Source: Glandiceps talaboti (lineage: Eukaryota; Hemichordata; Enteropneusta; Spengelidae). From it: a stretch of 64,000 nt of DNA. Location: NCBI RefSeq assembly GCF_964340395.1, contig NC_135565.1, forward strand, positions 8,462,742 to 8,526,741, written 5' to 3'. Made by a program: the position numbers and the translations under genes. The notes under the pieces were generated by a model that worked only from the letters and a program-made list of their open reading frames with translations, ran no database searches and was not told where the DNA came from. Shown here piece by piece: positions 23,001 to 35,400 of the stretch (positions are counted from its first letter, which is position 1; each line of letters starts with the position of its first letter).

Positions 23001-26000
23001 ATGTACATGTGTTGTGGTCCAAGTAGGGTAAACAAAACTGTTAAAATATAAAGTGTTAACAGAACTGTTAGATGAATATTATATTGCCTAAAATTGCAGA
23101 GTCTCATTATTTGATAAGAATCTGCTGAATGCAGTTAGACACAAATTCAATAACTCAAACATAATTCCTTTCATACTTACAAACGTCTTGTGTTGACAGT
23201 CAAATCATTAATAACAACGACCTCAATTCCTTCACAGATTACATCGTATGCTTTACATACACATCCTGGAGGACAAATTCTATCTGGAATATACGAAAAA
23301 TAGAGGTTACTATCATAATCCAAGAAACAATATAACATTAGATTTAATGTTTAACCAAATCAATTGATCATGTCGATTACAAGACCTGTCTAAATATCTC
23401 CATTGTGTTTAAGTGACAACTTACCACAATACAATTCATCATACCCATCTTTACATTGATGGATGCCGTCACATATGTTTTCTCGTCCGACACATTTATC
23501 TTCAGCTGGGCAGTGTATAACTCCTGGGGGGCATTTGAACACGTCTACAATAATCAAAACAATACACAAATACTACCATTAACCCAGTGTAACTAATAAA
23601 GTTATACTCCTTTCTGATCCTTCCCCATTGTTTCGACTGTTCCATCAATTTCATTTGGCGGACAATTGTTCAGTTAACGGGATGCTTTTTACACAAAGAA
23701 AATATCTGCATACTGTTAAACCATGAAAGGAACTGTCCTCTAACGCTTTAAACCCACAAATGAAACTATCCTCAGCTTGTTAATCATTTCTATAGTACGG
23801 TCTCAAACTTGTCAATTGTTACAGTGCAACCAACGTGAACTGCCCTGCCTAACACCATGTTCTACCATGCCTAATGCTGCACCTGTCATTCTGTAAAGAG
23901 TGTACAAATCGACCTTACCTTTGTGGGTCCTTAAAATAGATCTGTACCTGTTCATCCAAAGACATGCTCTATAAACACTTTACTACAAAGTGACTTGTGG
24001 AGAAAGCAGTATTCCATATAGAATTTGGTCATTTACATGGCAATACGTACAGCACCAGGGTTAGTAACACAGCCATGGGTGGGTAAGAAATTGAAATACT
24101 GTTCGAATGTGGACTGTAAATTTGTTGCAGTACAAGTCTTTGCCAAGTTAATGGAGTTTGCACTGAACGTTTTGAGAAAACATTGTATATTTGGCTGTGA
24201 TATGCGGGATGGGATTTTTATCCTTTAGTGAATTCTGTAATTAACATGATAATGGGTAAGAGGATGTAACGAGGCTGCAGATAACAAGGTTTACTCTCTG
24301 GCTAATATCTGAAATAATCGGCTGTACTTCGGACAAAATAATGGAGCTTTCCCCAAGAGCGTCCGATTATTTTCAGTTAAAGGCCTCTGACCTATAACTA
24401 TACGTTGTCCTTGGTTTGAACACACATATAGATCATGACAATTAGTTTTGTAATAAACCTAGTCTCTTGATTTGTCAAAACGTGGAATGTGTGATGTGTA
24501 CACCCATTCAACACAAATCACGATCCTCTCTTGTTTTTTTTTTAGGTATCTTCACTGTTGTCATAGGGAACCCTACAATGAACGTACAGTGTGGTAAATG
24601 TGATGTGTTAAAAAATACATATGCACACATCATAGGCCAGTCTCCCTCGGGCCTTTGGATCACCCCAACATGCACTTTTTCCGGAGAGGCCAGCCCACAC
24701 ACAGTACCTCGACTAAATAAAGGTATAATTTTTGCCCTCGTTATCAGTCAACATGTGCATTATGTTTCATATATTGATAAAACTCGACCCTATAGTTCTG
24801 TTGATCTTAGATTTTGAACAGTTTGGAGAGAAACAATTCTGACTCACCACAGAGTGCAGCATGTTCGTCTTCTTTTCTAATACAATCTGGCACCCCATCA
24901 CATAGTCTGTGCAACGGAATGCAGTAACTACCAGGACATCTGTATGTTGATGGTGGACAGGTAATGTTATCTGTTTTGATGGATGATTTGAAATCAACAT
25001 ATCATTATGTCTGTTCTTCCTTTTAGCATCATGATGATAAAGATAATGATTTGGCAATAGTTGATTAAGACTACATGAATACGAACTATAACATCTCTTA
25101 GATATACACAATAACACACATATACACACAGAAGTGTGTCAGATTTTGCGTTTCAACTGAAGCTGTATTCATTGTGTACCCTAGGAAAAATATGTAAACA
25201 TTTAAACCACATACTTTCTTCGAATGTTTGTAGTCTCTGTGTTGACAACCATACTTACTAATACAGTCCTGTAGATGTGACATATCTCGGCAGCCAAGTG
25301 GATATCCTTGAGCATCAATATCGTAAACACAACGCCATTTTTCATCAATGCAGATGATGTTCTCACAGAGAAAATTGCCTTGGCGACATTCTTCCGATTC
25401 TGTTAAGATTAGCGTATTACGAAAGGCATATTACTGTAATATGATTCTATACCTTGTAAAATTTTGACTGTCTCTAAAATTTGATTATAAACTGAAATAA
25501 AAGGAAACAAAATGAATGCTTGGTAATTTTACTTTTTTTTTAAATTCAGAGAGATTCAACAGAATCCCAGCATAAAAAGATTCATCATATATAGTGAATA
25601 GCAGAAATATCAAAGGTATCAAATTTTCTTTTGATACAGCTATGTGAATTGCTTACAAATGCTCACGATAATACATATAATTTTATCCAATAACACCTAC
25701 TGCAATTATCTCCTTCATCAGGAACAGTACTTGCATCACAAAATGCACAATCAGATATACCATCACAATGCAAAGATCTTGGTAAACAGGAACTATCAGG
25801 GCATAATTGTCCATTGCAAATTCCTGTACAGAAGAATTTAGGGATTGGAATATCAAGACAAACATGTTGACAAAAACACGACCTCGGATAAATGGGTGGT
25901 TAGACTTACAAGACGGCGCAATGAAAACACGAAAGGAACTAAGTAAGACAGTCTTTAAAGAAAATTGGAGATTGTTATCCACTTTAGCATTGTGACAATG

Positions 26001-29000
26001 TGGCAATATTACGAACATAAGAAGTACATCTATATGGCATTGGTTTTGTGTTAAGAAATAATGTCTCAAACTAATAGTGCCATTTACATGCTTCGTATAG
26101 TTTGGTTTCCGAAGATGTTGAATCTTCTTTCATTATGCGATATTCACACCTTGAAAGGGATTGTCGCAAACCTAATTCCAGTTTCTGACAATTTTAACCA
26201 GATGTAACATTTGTTCAATCTTTGTCTGATACCATCAATATTTCATACATGCATGTATATGTTGTAGATTTACTGTTTCAAAAGTTTGGCTAACCATTAC
26301 AATTTATTTCATCGGTACCATCAATACAGTCCACAACTATATCACAACGTTGTTGTTTTCCAATACACTGTCCATTCTGACAAGCAAACCTGTTATTTTC
26401 TCTACTGCATGTCGGAGTACCTAACGAAAAGAACACATATTTGACCATGTATTTCCACCGGGGTAAATTTTTAGCAGAGGATGTGTAAATGTGTTTAATG
26501 TGTGTTTTGTCTTAATTTACCCTCGGTGATTTCTCCCCTGGGGGTTGTAGGCAGTCAGAAGTGTCAGTTCGTCCCGTACTGCCCCTTGACATATATGGTA
26601 GTTAGGTGGATCACAGGTGGGGTAAAGGTGGGTGAATTTGACTTTTCGTATAGTGTTTAACACCAAGAAACACTTCCAATGCTAACGCTAATAGTTATTG
26701 TTGATATCTACGCTTGATTAAAATTGATTAAATTATTGTAACTGCAGTGATATCATATATATATTATTGAAAGGAAACAATGAAAAATCTAAAGTACTTT
26801 CTGACATTTAATACTATATAAGTAACTGTTGGTATGGTATGATAAAACGCATATGCAGTCTTGCCGCATTGTGAAGAATAAATAATTGGGTTAATTTAAT
26901 ATTTTAGGGGACACAGGGAATTGAACAAAACAAGTTAATCAATTTAAACAATGATCAACGAGATAGTCATCTAAGAAAGGTATATCATATGGGCAATTGA
27001 GATGCATACAACAGTCTCGTTCATCAGATGAATCAGCACAGTCCTGTCGATAATCACAGTACTTGGAATATGGAATACAGAAACCGTCTTGACATTCAAA
27101 TCCATCACACATCAAGTTGTAGGTATCTAATATGCAAATGTTATGCAAATGTTATATGATATAATAAAAACAATAAACCAGCTTGAACTATGGTTAAGTT
27201 GATATTCCTAACTGTACATTTTATGTAGGCAGTCAGGGACAGTTTGTAACTCACACATTACAAACATTTGTAAAACTAACATACCAAGCCATTTCAGGCT
27301 GAGAGTGCCCCAGCTCCAACATTGTGTGCCGCCATAATGCATTATTCAGCTTGTACAAATGACGCCACTGTCTAAAGAAGTAAGTACTAGTGATAATAAT
27401 GCTTTATCAGACAGTACACGTTTTGAACAAATTTATCTTGAATATAGTTTGCGAGATAACAAAAAAAACATATGAATGTCAGAATGTAGTCTAATGTCGA
27501 TGAAAAATATATTAAAGGTGTAAAGCAAGTTAATTAAATGGAAATATAGATTTTACCTAAATGTATGAATAGGCTTGGTTTTGATAACAAGTTAAAGAAT
27601 ATTTCATGTAGCAAGATTTCTATTGATACATATGCAATATGCTTACCACACGAGTCCTCATCACTTCCGTCTTGGCAATCTGTCGATCCATCACAAACAT
27701 CTGACCAGTGCAAACATTCCTCACTTCCACATTTAAACATTGAAATTGGGCAACCTTAGTAAGGGTAGATTGGTCATTACATATTAAAATCTGAAAGAGT
27801 TTATGAAACTTTACAGTTCGATAATCTCAATTCAGTTCATATATGGCTACAATATAAACCTATACAGACATAGAAGCATTTTTTTTTTAATTTATGAAAC
27901 ATAACACATGCATGCATGCATACATACATACATACATACATACATACATACATACATACATACATACATGCATGCATGCATTTAAAAGATTGCATAATTT
28001 GAGAGGTTTAGATAGACGTTAGAACGCATAAGCGAACGGGAGTATATTGCCGTGCATGCATACACGTAATGACGCGTACAGAGTTGTGTTTAGCTACACC
28101 TTTACTTAAACTTAGACAGTGCAATGTACACGCGCGCTTTGGCATCTTCTGTCCAGATGGCCAAACACATGACTTTGTTTTCCAAACTTGTGTGTACTTT
28201 AGACATTTCTCATGCAAAACCAACAATTAGTTTAGAGTTACATTTCCGATTATTAACAAAAGATTATGACATTTAATAGAAGAAAAATGACAAAAAATGA
28301 ACACCTATATACACTTATATGTAGACAATCCTTTTGACGTAGCAAAGTCTGATACAGAACACATGTGTTGCCTTCGAATCACGTGACTATGAAGTTACTT
28401 ATATATAACACACCCACACATAATTCTGTATAGTTGAGTTTATACATACGTTCAGAACACAATCGTGAAAGATAGTGGAATGACCATGCGCGCGTTGAGA
28501 TTGCCTGTCAATAAGGCCCAACACACGCCTTTGGTTTCCAAACTTTAGACACATGCATAATTTTAGGTATGTAATTAGTTTCAACTTAGATGCTGTATGT
28601 CAGTACAAACCTGTAGAGTCACTGTATTGTGAAATGTTTAACATGTATACGATATCTGTGAATGACAATATTACAGTTACTTCTACAAAACATTAACTTG
28701 ATATAACTTAATCAAAAAGTATTTAAATATGCTTTCTTTTTTTAAAAATCCGACGTTTATGTCATAAGAAGCATATACCGCAGACTAACTATTTGTTGTT
28801 TACGAGGAGCAACCAATTGTCAATGGTGTTATATATTATTATCTGCATTCACAATATATGCGATGAATTGTGCATTCAATATGTTGTTCTGTATAACATA
28901 TCAAAGCGATTGATGTAAAAAGGCATAGTTCAAAAACTGAAGTTTGAGCATAATTATTCAGTACATAATTGTGTCATCAAACGCACCATTGCGAATTATG

Positions 29001-29380
29001 CAAGAACGTTGTTCAACTGTTTGCAGAGATCATAACGAAAGGCACTTGTTCTCGTGAAGGCAATCAGGTACAAGATATGACATGTAACATAGTAAGATGT
29101 GATAACGTTTTAAAAATGGTGAAATTATCTTTATTTACCCGAATTGTTGGTAGTCAGAGCTGATTTCTTACAGAGATATCTGTTCGTAATATTTGCAGAA
29201 CACATAACGTCTTGCCAATGGTTCGAAGAGTGCAGATTCAGGACAAAGATTGTGCCACAATTTTCGTATTTCCCGCCATCTGGTTGGAAGCTGTATATAT
29301 TGATATAATTTGTATGCTGTACACATTTCTTTTAAAATATTGACATGCGATATTTTGATGACAAACAATAGACCAATTTG

Positions 29381-29411
<31 letters not shown>

Positions 29412-32400
29412 TGTATGTATGTCGATTGATTGGTACTTCATTGAGAATACACCGCGGGTCAGAATGTCTTTGTTTACAGATAACACTTACTTTTCTGTAC
29501 TCCAATCAGTAAAAGTAACAGGGCTTCCATCTGTCCATTGATATATACCTTCCACATCGCCATCAGTAAGTCCTGTGCATGAAATAATTTGATGAAATGT
29601 TAGTTTACTTAAAACAATGTATTTAGATATTACATTGTTATGTAAATAAATAAAGTCAACAGGGTGTAATATACCTAATCACTTGCATACAATTTCCTCT
29701 TGCCCAATATAATGTAGAATCACACTTACCAATATAAGTCACTTTGAGAGGTTCCTCTGAAAGTATTTTGTGGACTATCCACGCCTCTCTTTTCGTTAGT
29801 ATGCTAACTAGATTAGATGACTGAAGTTCACAGTCGAGTTGTGCTTTCTGCCATGTAATATTTTCATGGTTTTCTTGAAGATTGTAGCATGCATCGTCAA
29901 ACAATTGCCAACCAGTAGAAATATCACAGTACAGCTCTGTAAAACAAAATATACAACTCAGAAATATTAGTTTTTAACTTGTGTTCACTGAAATCAAGAA
30001 TTTGCCATCCTATTTTGACTTAAAACCAATGACATACTCACCAAGCAATTTCTTCACAACAGAGATCCAAATGATAATGTACGTAAATCAGTTCTAGCTA
30101 TTACCCTAAAGAACATGTGCACCTTATTTCATCTGAATTGAGCCAGCCGTATTTGAGGAAACGAAGTCAGACAGATAGCCAGACATACAAAGAGGCAGAC
30201 AGACAGAATAACATACAGACTTGTCATCCGTACATTATAACCTTCCTTGCTTATATAGCTGATTGAAGTTGGACGTGATAACCTCTTTTGGTGGGTTACG
30301 ATTACAGAACCGTCCATGCAGTATATCACTACTGGAGTTTCCACCATAGACGAGAACAAAGTCCGTTGTGCAAATAGGATAGTTTCTACTAACATCAAAT
30401 TCCTGGAACCATAATTCTATATAGTTGTTTAGTGCAGCTGTGATGAGCCATGAACATCTACTGTCTCTTGGATACGGATATGGATAGTCAATTGTTGATA
30501 TGACACCAGGGGATGTTGTACAATCCATCCTGCCCAGACACACTCTGTTGATATCGCGACATGAAAGCACATCTGGATAAATTAAAAAAAATATACACTA
30601 TCAAATAAAGGGATAAACTTACAAACAAGTAAACTATAAACAACAATCTTACAACACTGTGAAGGCGATCATAGTTTGCAACACTATAACTCGATAACAC
30701 CAAAACTCATTCTAAATGCTTGTTAATGTGTCCATCTGGCATTTTGACAAAAAACATTGTTAACAAGAGTAAAATACTTAGAGTACACTGACTTCATTAT
30801 ACTGGCAGTATTTGTATTGCTAGCCGTTAGCTATATAGAACTTACCATTTGTTAGTCGTATATAATAGTCAACCTCGAGTGAATGCATTGGTTCTGCATT
30901 CACCATCCAGTGTGGTTCAGGACCAAAGGTACACATGTTGCCTGTTATTGAATACATCAAGTACTTGCAGCCAGAAGACTTTACCTCCAGGCACAAATGT
31001 ATACATTCATCAAATGTAACCATATGGAATTCTCGATTTGATACCAAAGCTGACTCACATGCAGTATATGGGTTAGGCTTAATCGAAAATCTATAACCTT
31101 TTCTGTAGTAGAACTCATTAGAGAAAACCTCTGGAAAGTTAGGAATAACGAAAACAAACCATGAGAAATTGCAATATTTACCTTTCAACAGTAACAGAAT
31201 ACATTAACATTATTGAAGGGAAATTTCAACAGTAACAGAATACATTAACATTATTGAAGGGAAATTTCCAGTTTCCGTACAATTGAATCGAATATAACTG
31301 AACACAGGCTTAAGTATGGCCTAAGAAAACAAATTGAATTTTGTGTCATGAAAAGGGCAGAGCCATTTAAATTGAATACAAATTATGTACAGATGCAACG
31401 AATGTCTTAATACAGGTATGTACAAAATACAAAGATAATTTGGCATTAGGACTGAGGCATTACATGGTCGGATAAATAATATCCAACCGTTCACCACATA
31501 GTCCATTGTACAAAGTTATGAAAAAATCTTGAACGTGATGATACTTTAAGGCCTTAGTCTGCATTCAAATTTAGGTCTGATTAAGATGGCGCTAGCTAGA
31601 TTACTTTGACCCTGTAAAATGCCCATAGAGCTTATACAGCGCTTAGGAAACGACCGTTTATATTATTCACGTATTTCACGTTTTGTATCTCTCAATGTTT
31701 AACTACGGTATTATGAATATTTAGGAAAGAACTGTGCCACTGTAATTTTGAAATTAGTCGCATTTTAGAGACTATATTCGTGAAAAAAATGGCTTGCTAC
31801 ACGCTGGAAGTGAGGAGCCTCTGACTGTGGGATTGAAAAGACACTCATTAATATTCCTTTGGTGTACAGGCTATATTGCCGATTGAAGCCAAATCACGGC
31901 AGCGCCTCGTTCATTACGCTTTACCATAGTGTATATATAGAGTGTCACATCTTCAAATTCGAGAGTGAACGAAGAGACGGACTTATGCGAAACCAATGAA
32001 AGCATGCCACATTTGCTGATCATGGCAGACTTAAAACAGGCATGATCAAATATTTTAACAGACAAATATCACCTATGTTAAGTCGAGGACATCCATATAA
32101 TTCCAGCATCCCACCTATCTTGTACAAAGTGTTGTATATAGGTTGGATTCTCATGTATCTTGCATATATGGAAGGACATATCGAATTATAAGCAAATCCG
32201 TGAAGGATGTCCATATTTACGAACACCTGGACAAAAGAGATGCAAATGGAGTGATTAAACGTTAATTACAGAAAGTTATTAATAATACATTTCTATACAT
32301 GCATGCTAAAAATATTATAGAGAAATTACAAAGTAATTCTTAGAAGTGTGTGTATGATTAGGCAAAACAAAAATTGTTTCTGGTCAGCGCGCGCATTTCG

Positions 32401-35400
32401 TTATGTCTTTGTCCATCCCATGCAGTCTGCAGTTCCATGGGGAAACACAAAAATAACCCTTCCTACTTCAGTGAAGACAATTGCAGAGCCAATCATGAAC
32501 AAGCAAATGATATCTGTCCCACATACACACTAAATAAAACGGAAGTACTAACTGCCATAAATAGAGTGACAAGTATGTTGAGAATTTAAAGAAAAACGCA
32601 TCGTCGCATTCTTTTAGACATATTGTCCTGGCCAGAAACAATTCTTTTTTTTCTTGGCCTTACCTTGGCATGGTCTTTGTCATTACCATAGGTAGTATAG
32701 TCACTGCCATCAATGCTATAAGCGAGTGTGTAAGATATTATAGTGAATATAGCTGGATTATCTATTTGGTACAATAGTAGCGATGAGATACCGTTCACCA
32801 TTGTCACACTGGCTAGATCCACTTTTAAGCTTGGCACGTTGTTTGGCGTATAGAAGGGTGCCCAGATAAAGCAAAGGTGGATAGATTTTTCATTAACATT
32901 GTAGCCGTAATAATGTAAGGACGCCTCGTAAGCCAACAACATATCTTCATTTATAACTAGGGATGGCGGAAAACTTATTTGGATTCGATAGTCACTCAAT
33001 CCAAGTGGAAAGCTGCATGTACTACACGAAGACTGTAAAACTGGTTGTAATTGTTTAAAAAAAAGAGAGACAAACGTTAAATCACATACTGTAAACTAAA
33101 ATACTAGTAAAAACGTTTGATCTACTTTGCGATTGTATTCTCTTCCACTAACTTGATATTCTACCTTTAAAGAAGGCAACATTTGAAAACCTTGGATAAG
33201 AATTATGGGTGTTTCAGTATTTCCACTTCTTAAGAGTAAGGTTTGAAAAATACTAGCAAAACATGAATATTATAATATCAAAATTATCATATTTGTTAAG
33301 AAAAAATTGTTTTGTCAATATTTTTGTTCGCTGTTCGTGTATTTGTTAGCACTGATATACTATATATACATCCATGGAAAAGACATCACACTGCTAAATA
33401 CCAACAACAGTCTCCTGTTAACGTTCTAGGTGATATTGTACGTACTGTTACTTTTCGGAGATGCAAAGACGGAGACTAACAGTGAGAGACTGAAGGGCAG
33501 CTAAGACTAATGTTTTTGATCGAGCTCTAAAAAAATTAAATTAATTAATATAACACAGAGAAGTACACTGAGTTCAATATTTTCTTGAGACCGAACTAAA
33601 ATATTCAAGTCTTTCTTGTGTATCCCCCCCCCCCCAACCATTTGGTAGATACGTGTACCGGTCGGGACTTTACAGCAGGCGGCTATTGATAAGTACAGGT
33701 AAAGTGTTGTAAATACGAAATAAGAGCACACGACTCTCTCGGGGCCCTGACTAGTAAGCTGACAGCTTGAATGGCTGCCTAGCAAGGTCCCTGACAGTGT
33801 CACGGCATGCTAGCTGATAACTAGATAATAGGTAACTAGCAGTGGGCTAATAGCGGCTTTAAATAGCAAATAGCTTGAATAGCTGTCCAACCAACACCCT
33901 GGCAGAGTCTGAGGCTGAAAGTTGCCAGATACCTAGCAGGGGGCTAATAGCGGCTATTAATGGTTAGAGGATACTGGTGGAAAGGGAAGTAGCTTATACC
34001 TGGTTGCAAAATTTTTTCAAAAATGTTTACTATACTAAATGACATTGTAGAAAAGCTTGCTATTGATCAAGCTCAAAGCCAAGTCAAGGTTAATGTAAAA
34101 GACATAACTATCAGATAAGAATATTTTTTGGGAATGAAAGATCACGAAACGACTAAAAAGGGATAAGTAGTTTCTCGTATATGACATTTTGTGTATATTT
34201 TAGGAGAGGGTGTGGGCACAGAATATAATGGCTGATATCGCAAATGCTCAAGGGTGACAAAATGTCATCACTCAGTTCTGTTTTTGTATACCCTTAGACA
34301 ACATTTATGGGCTGGAGAAAAGTTTAGACGACAAATTTATGTAAAAGTGTAGCTTCTGCCGGACTATAGGAAAGTACACTGTCTTGTTTGCAACGAAATC
34401 GACAACCTTTTATAATTAAAGAGAGTTAGTATAACCATTGGATTCTAACGTGGGTTAATTTTGATAACACCTTGATCGTTATTTCAGAAATGTTTTACAG
34501 TGACCCCGATTTTTGTTGTTGGTCTTAACTGCCAACGGATTGGAATTAATTTTGAACAAACTCACAGCAAAATATTGAACTCTTTATATGTCCTAGGTGC
34601 ATTTAACGTTAACACCTAAAATCCTTTATTCTTAAATGCTAAACAAAGGAATTCTTACCGTTGTCATTGGGTTTAGGGACACACAGAACATTGGCTATTG
34701 TGTCAATGGTGCTAATCTTTGTCTCAATTGCATCGTTGGTTAATTTGCTTTTAAACACGTCCCAAAAGGAGCTTGCATAGTGCAACACACGACCTTCTCC
34801 CCACACATATCCATCAGTATTAAGTCCAAATTGCCATGCCGAACGAGTGTCTTCAAAAGACGCTAAATTGGCATTATTTGCCTGACAGGCAAGTTCAGCA
34901 TCCATGTAGGAAAAGGACCCTAACACAACAAATGCAATGGCTGGAAATAAACAAAGATATATTAAGGAACAACCTAAAGGAATATTCATATTTCCATATC
35001 GCAAAATTAAGCTCAAATTTAGAATGCTGTTTGATTGTCATTTTCGAACATGTAAAAATGTTTCTTTACAAAAATATCATTAACACCACTATTCTCTTTT
35101 GAACACCGCTGTTCATTCTGCTGCTAGGAGTTTGATTCTTCATTCATACTGAATGCATAGTATCCAATGCTTGAGCACAAAATTATGCTGAAAATCGACC
35201 ACATTTATGCCATCAAAAATGTGTTCAGAGGTAATACTTTTTGAACAGCAATGGATGCAACGAAAATGTATTAAAGAATAGACCGATCGACACCAGGATT
35301 GTAAAATATAGAAAACCTTGAGAAATCCGGTGTTCAAGCTGTAAGATATCTTTTTTTTAAAGTCTGCGATACTTTTAAAACATACTTTAAGAAATGTGTT

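Noticed and set aside
25683-26069. 128-codon minus frame with hydrophobic stretches
   Set aside because: Wrong-frame read through the LDLa 4 exon and its introns. The same shadow appears at 62356-62565.
27901-27981. CRISPR-like short spaced repeats in the tetranucleotide tracts
   Set aside because: Simple microsatellites without spacers, in animal DNA.
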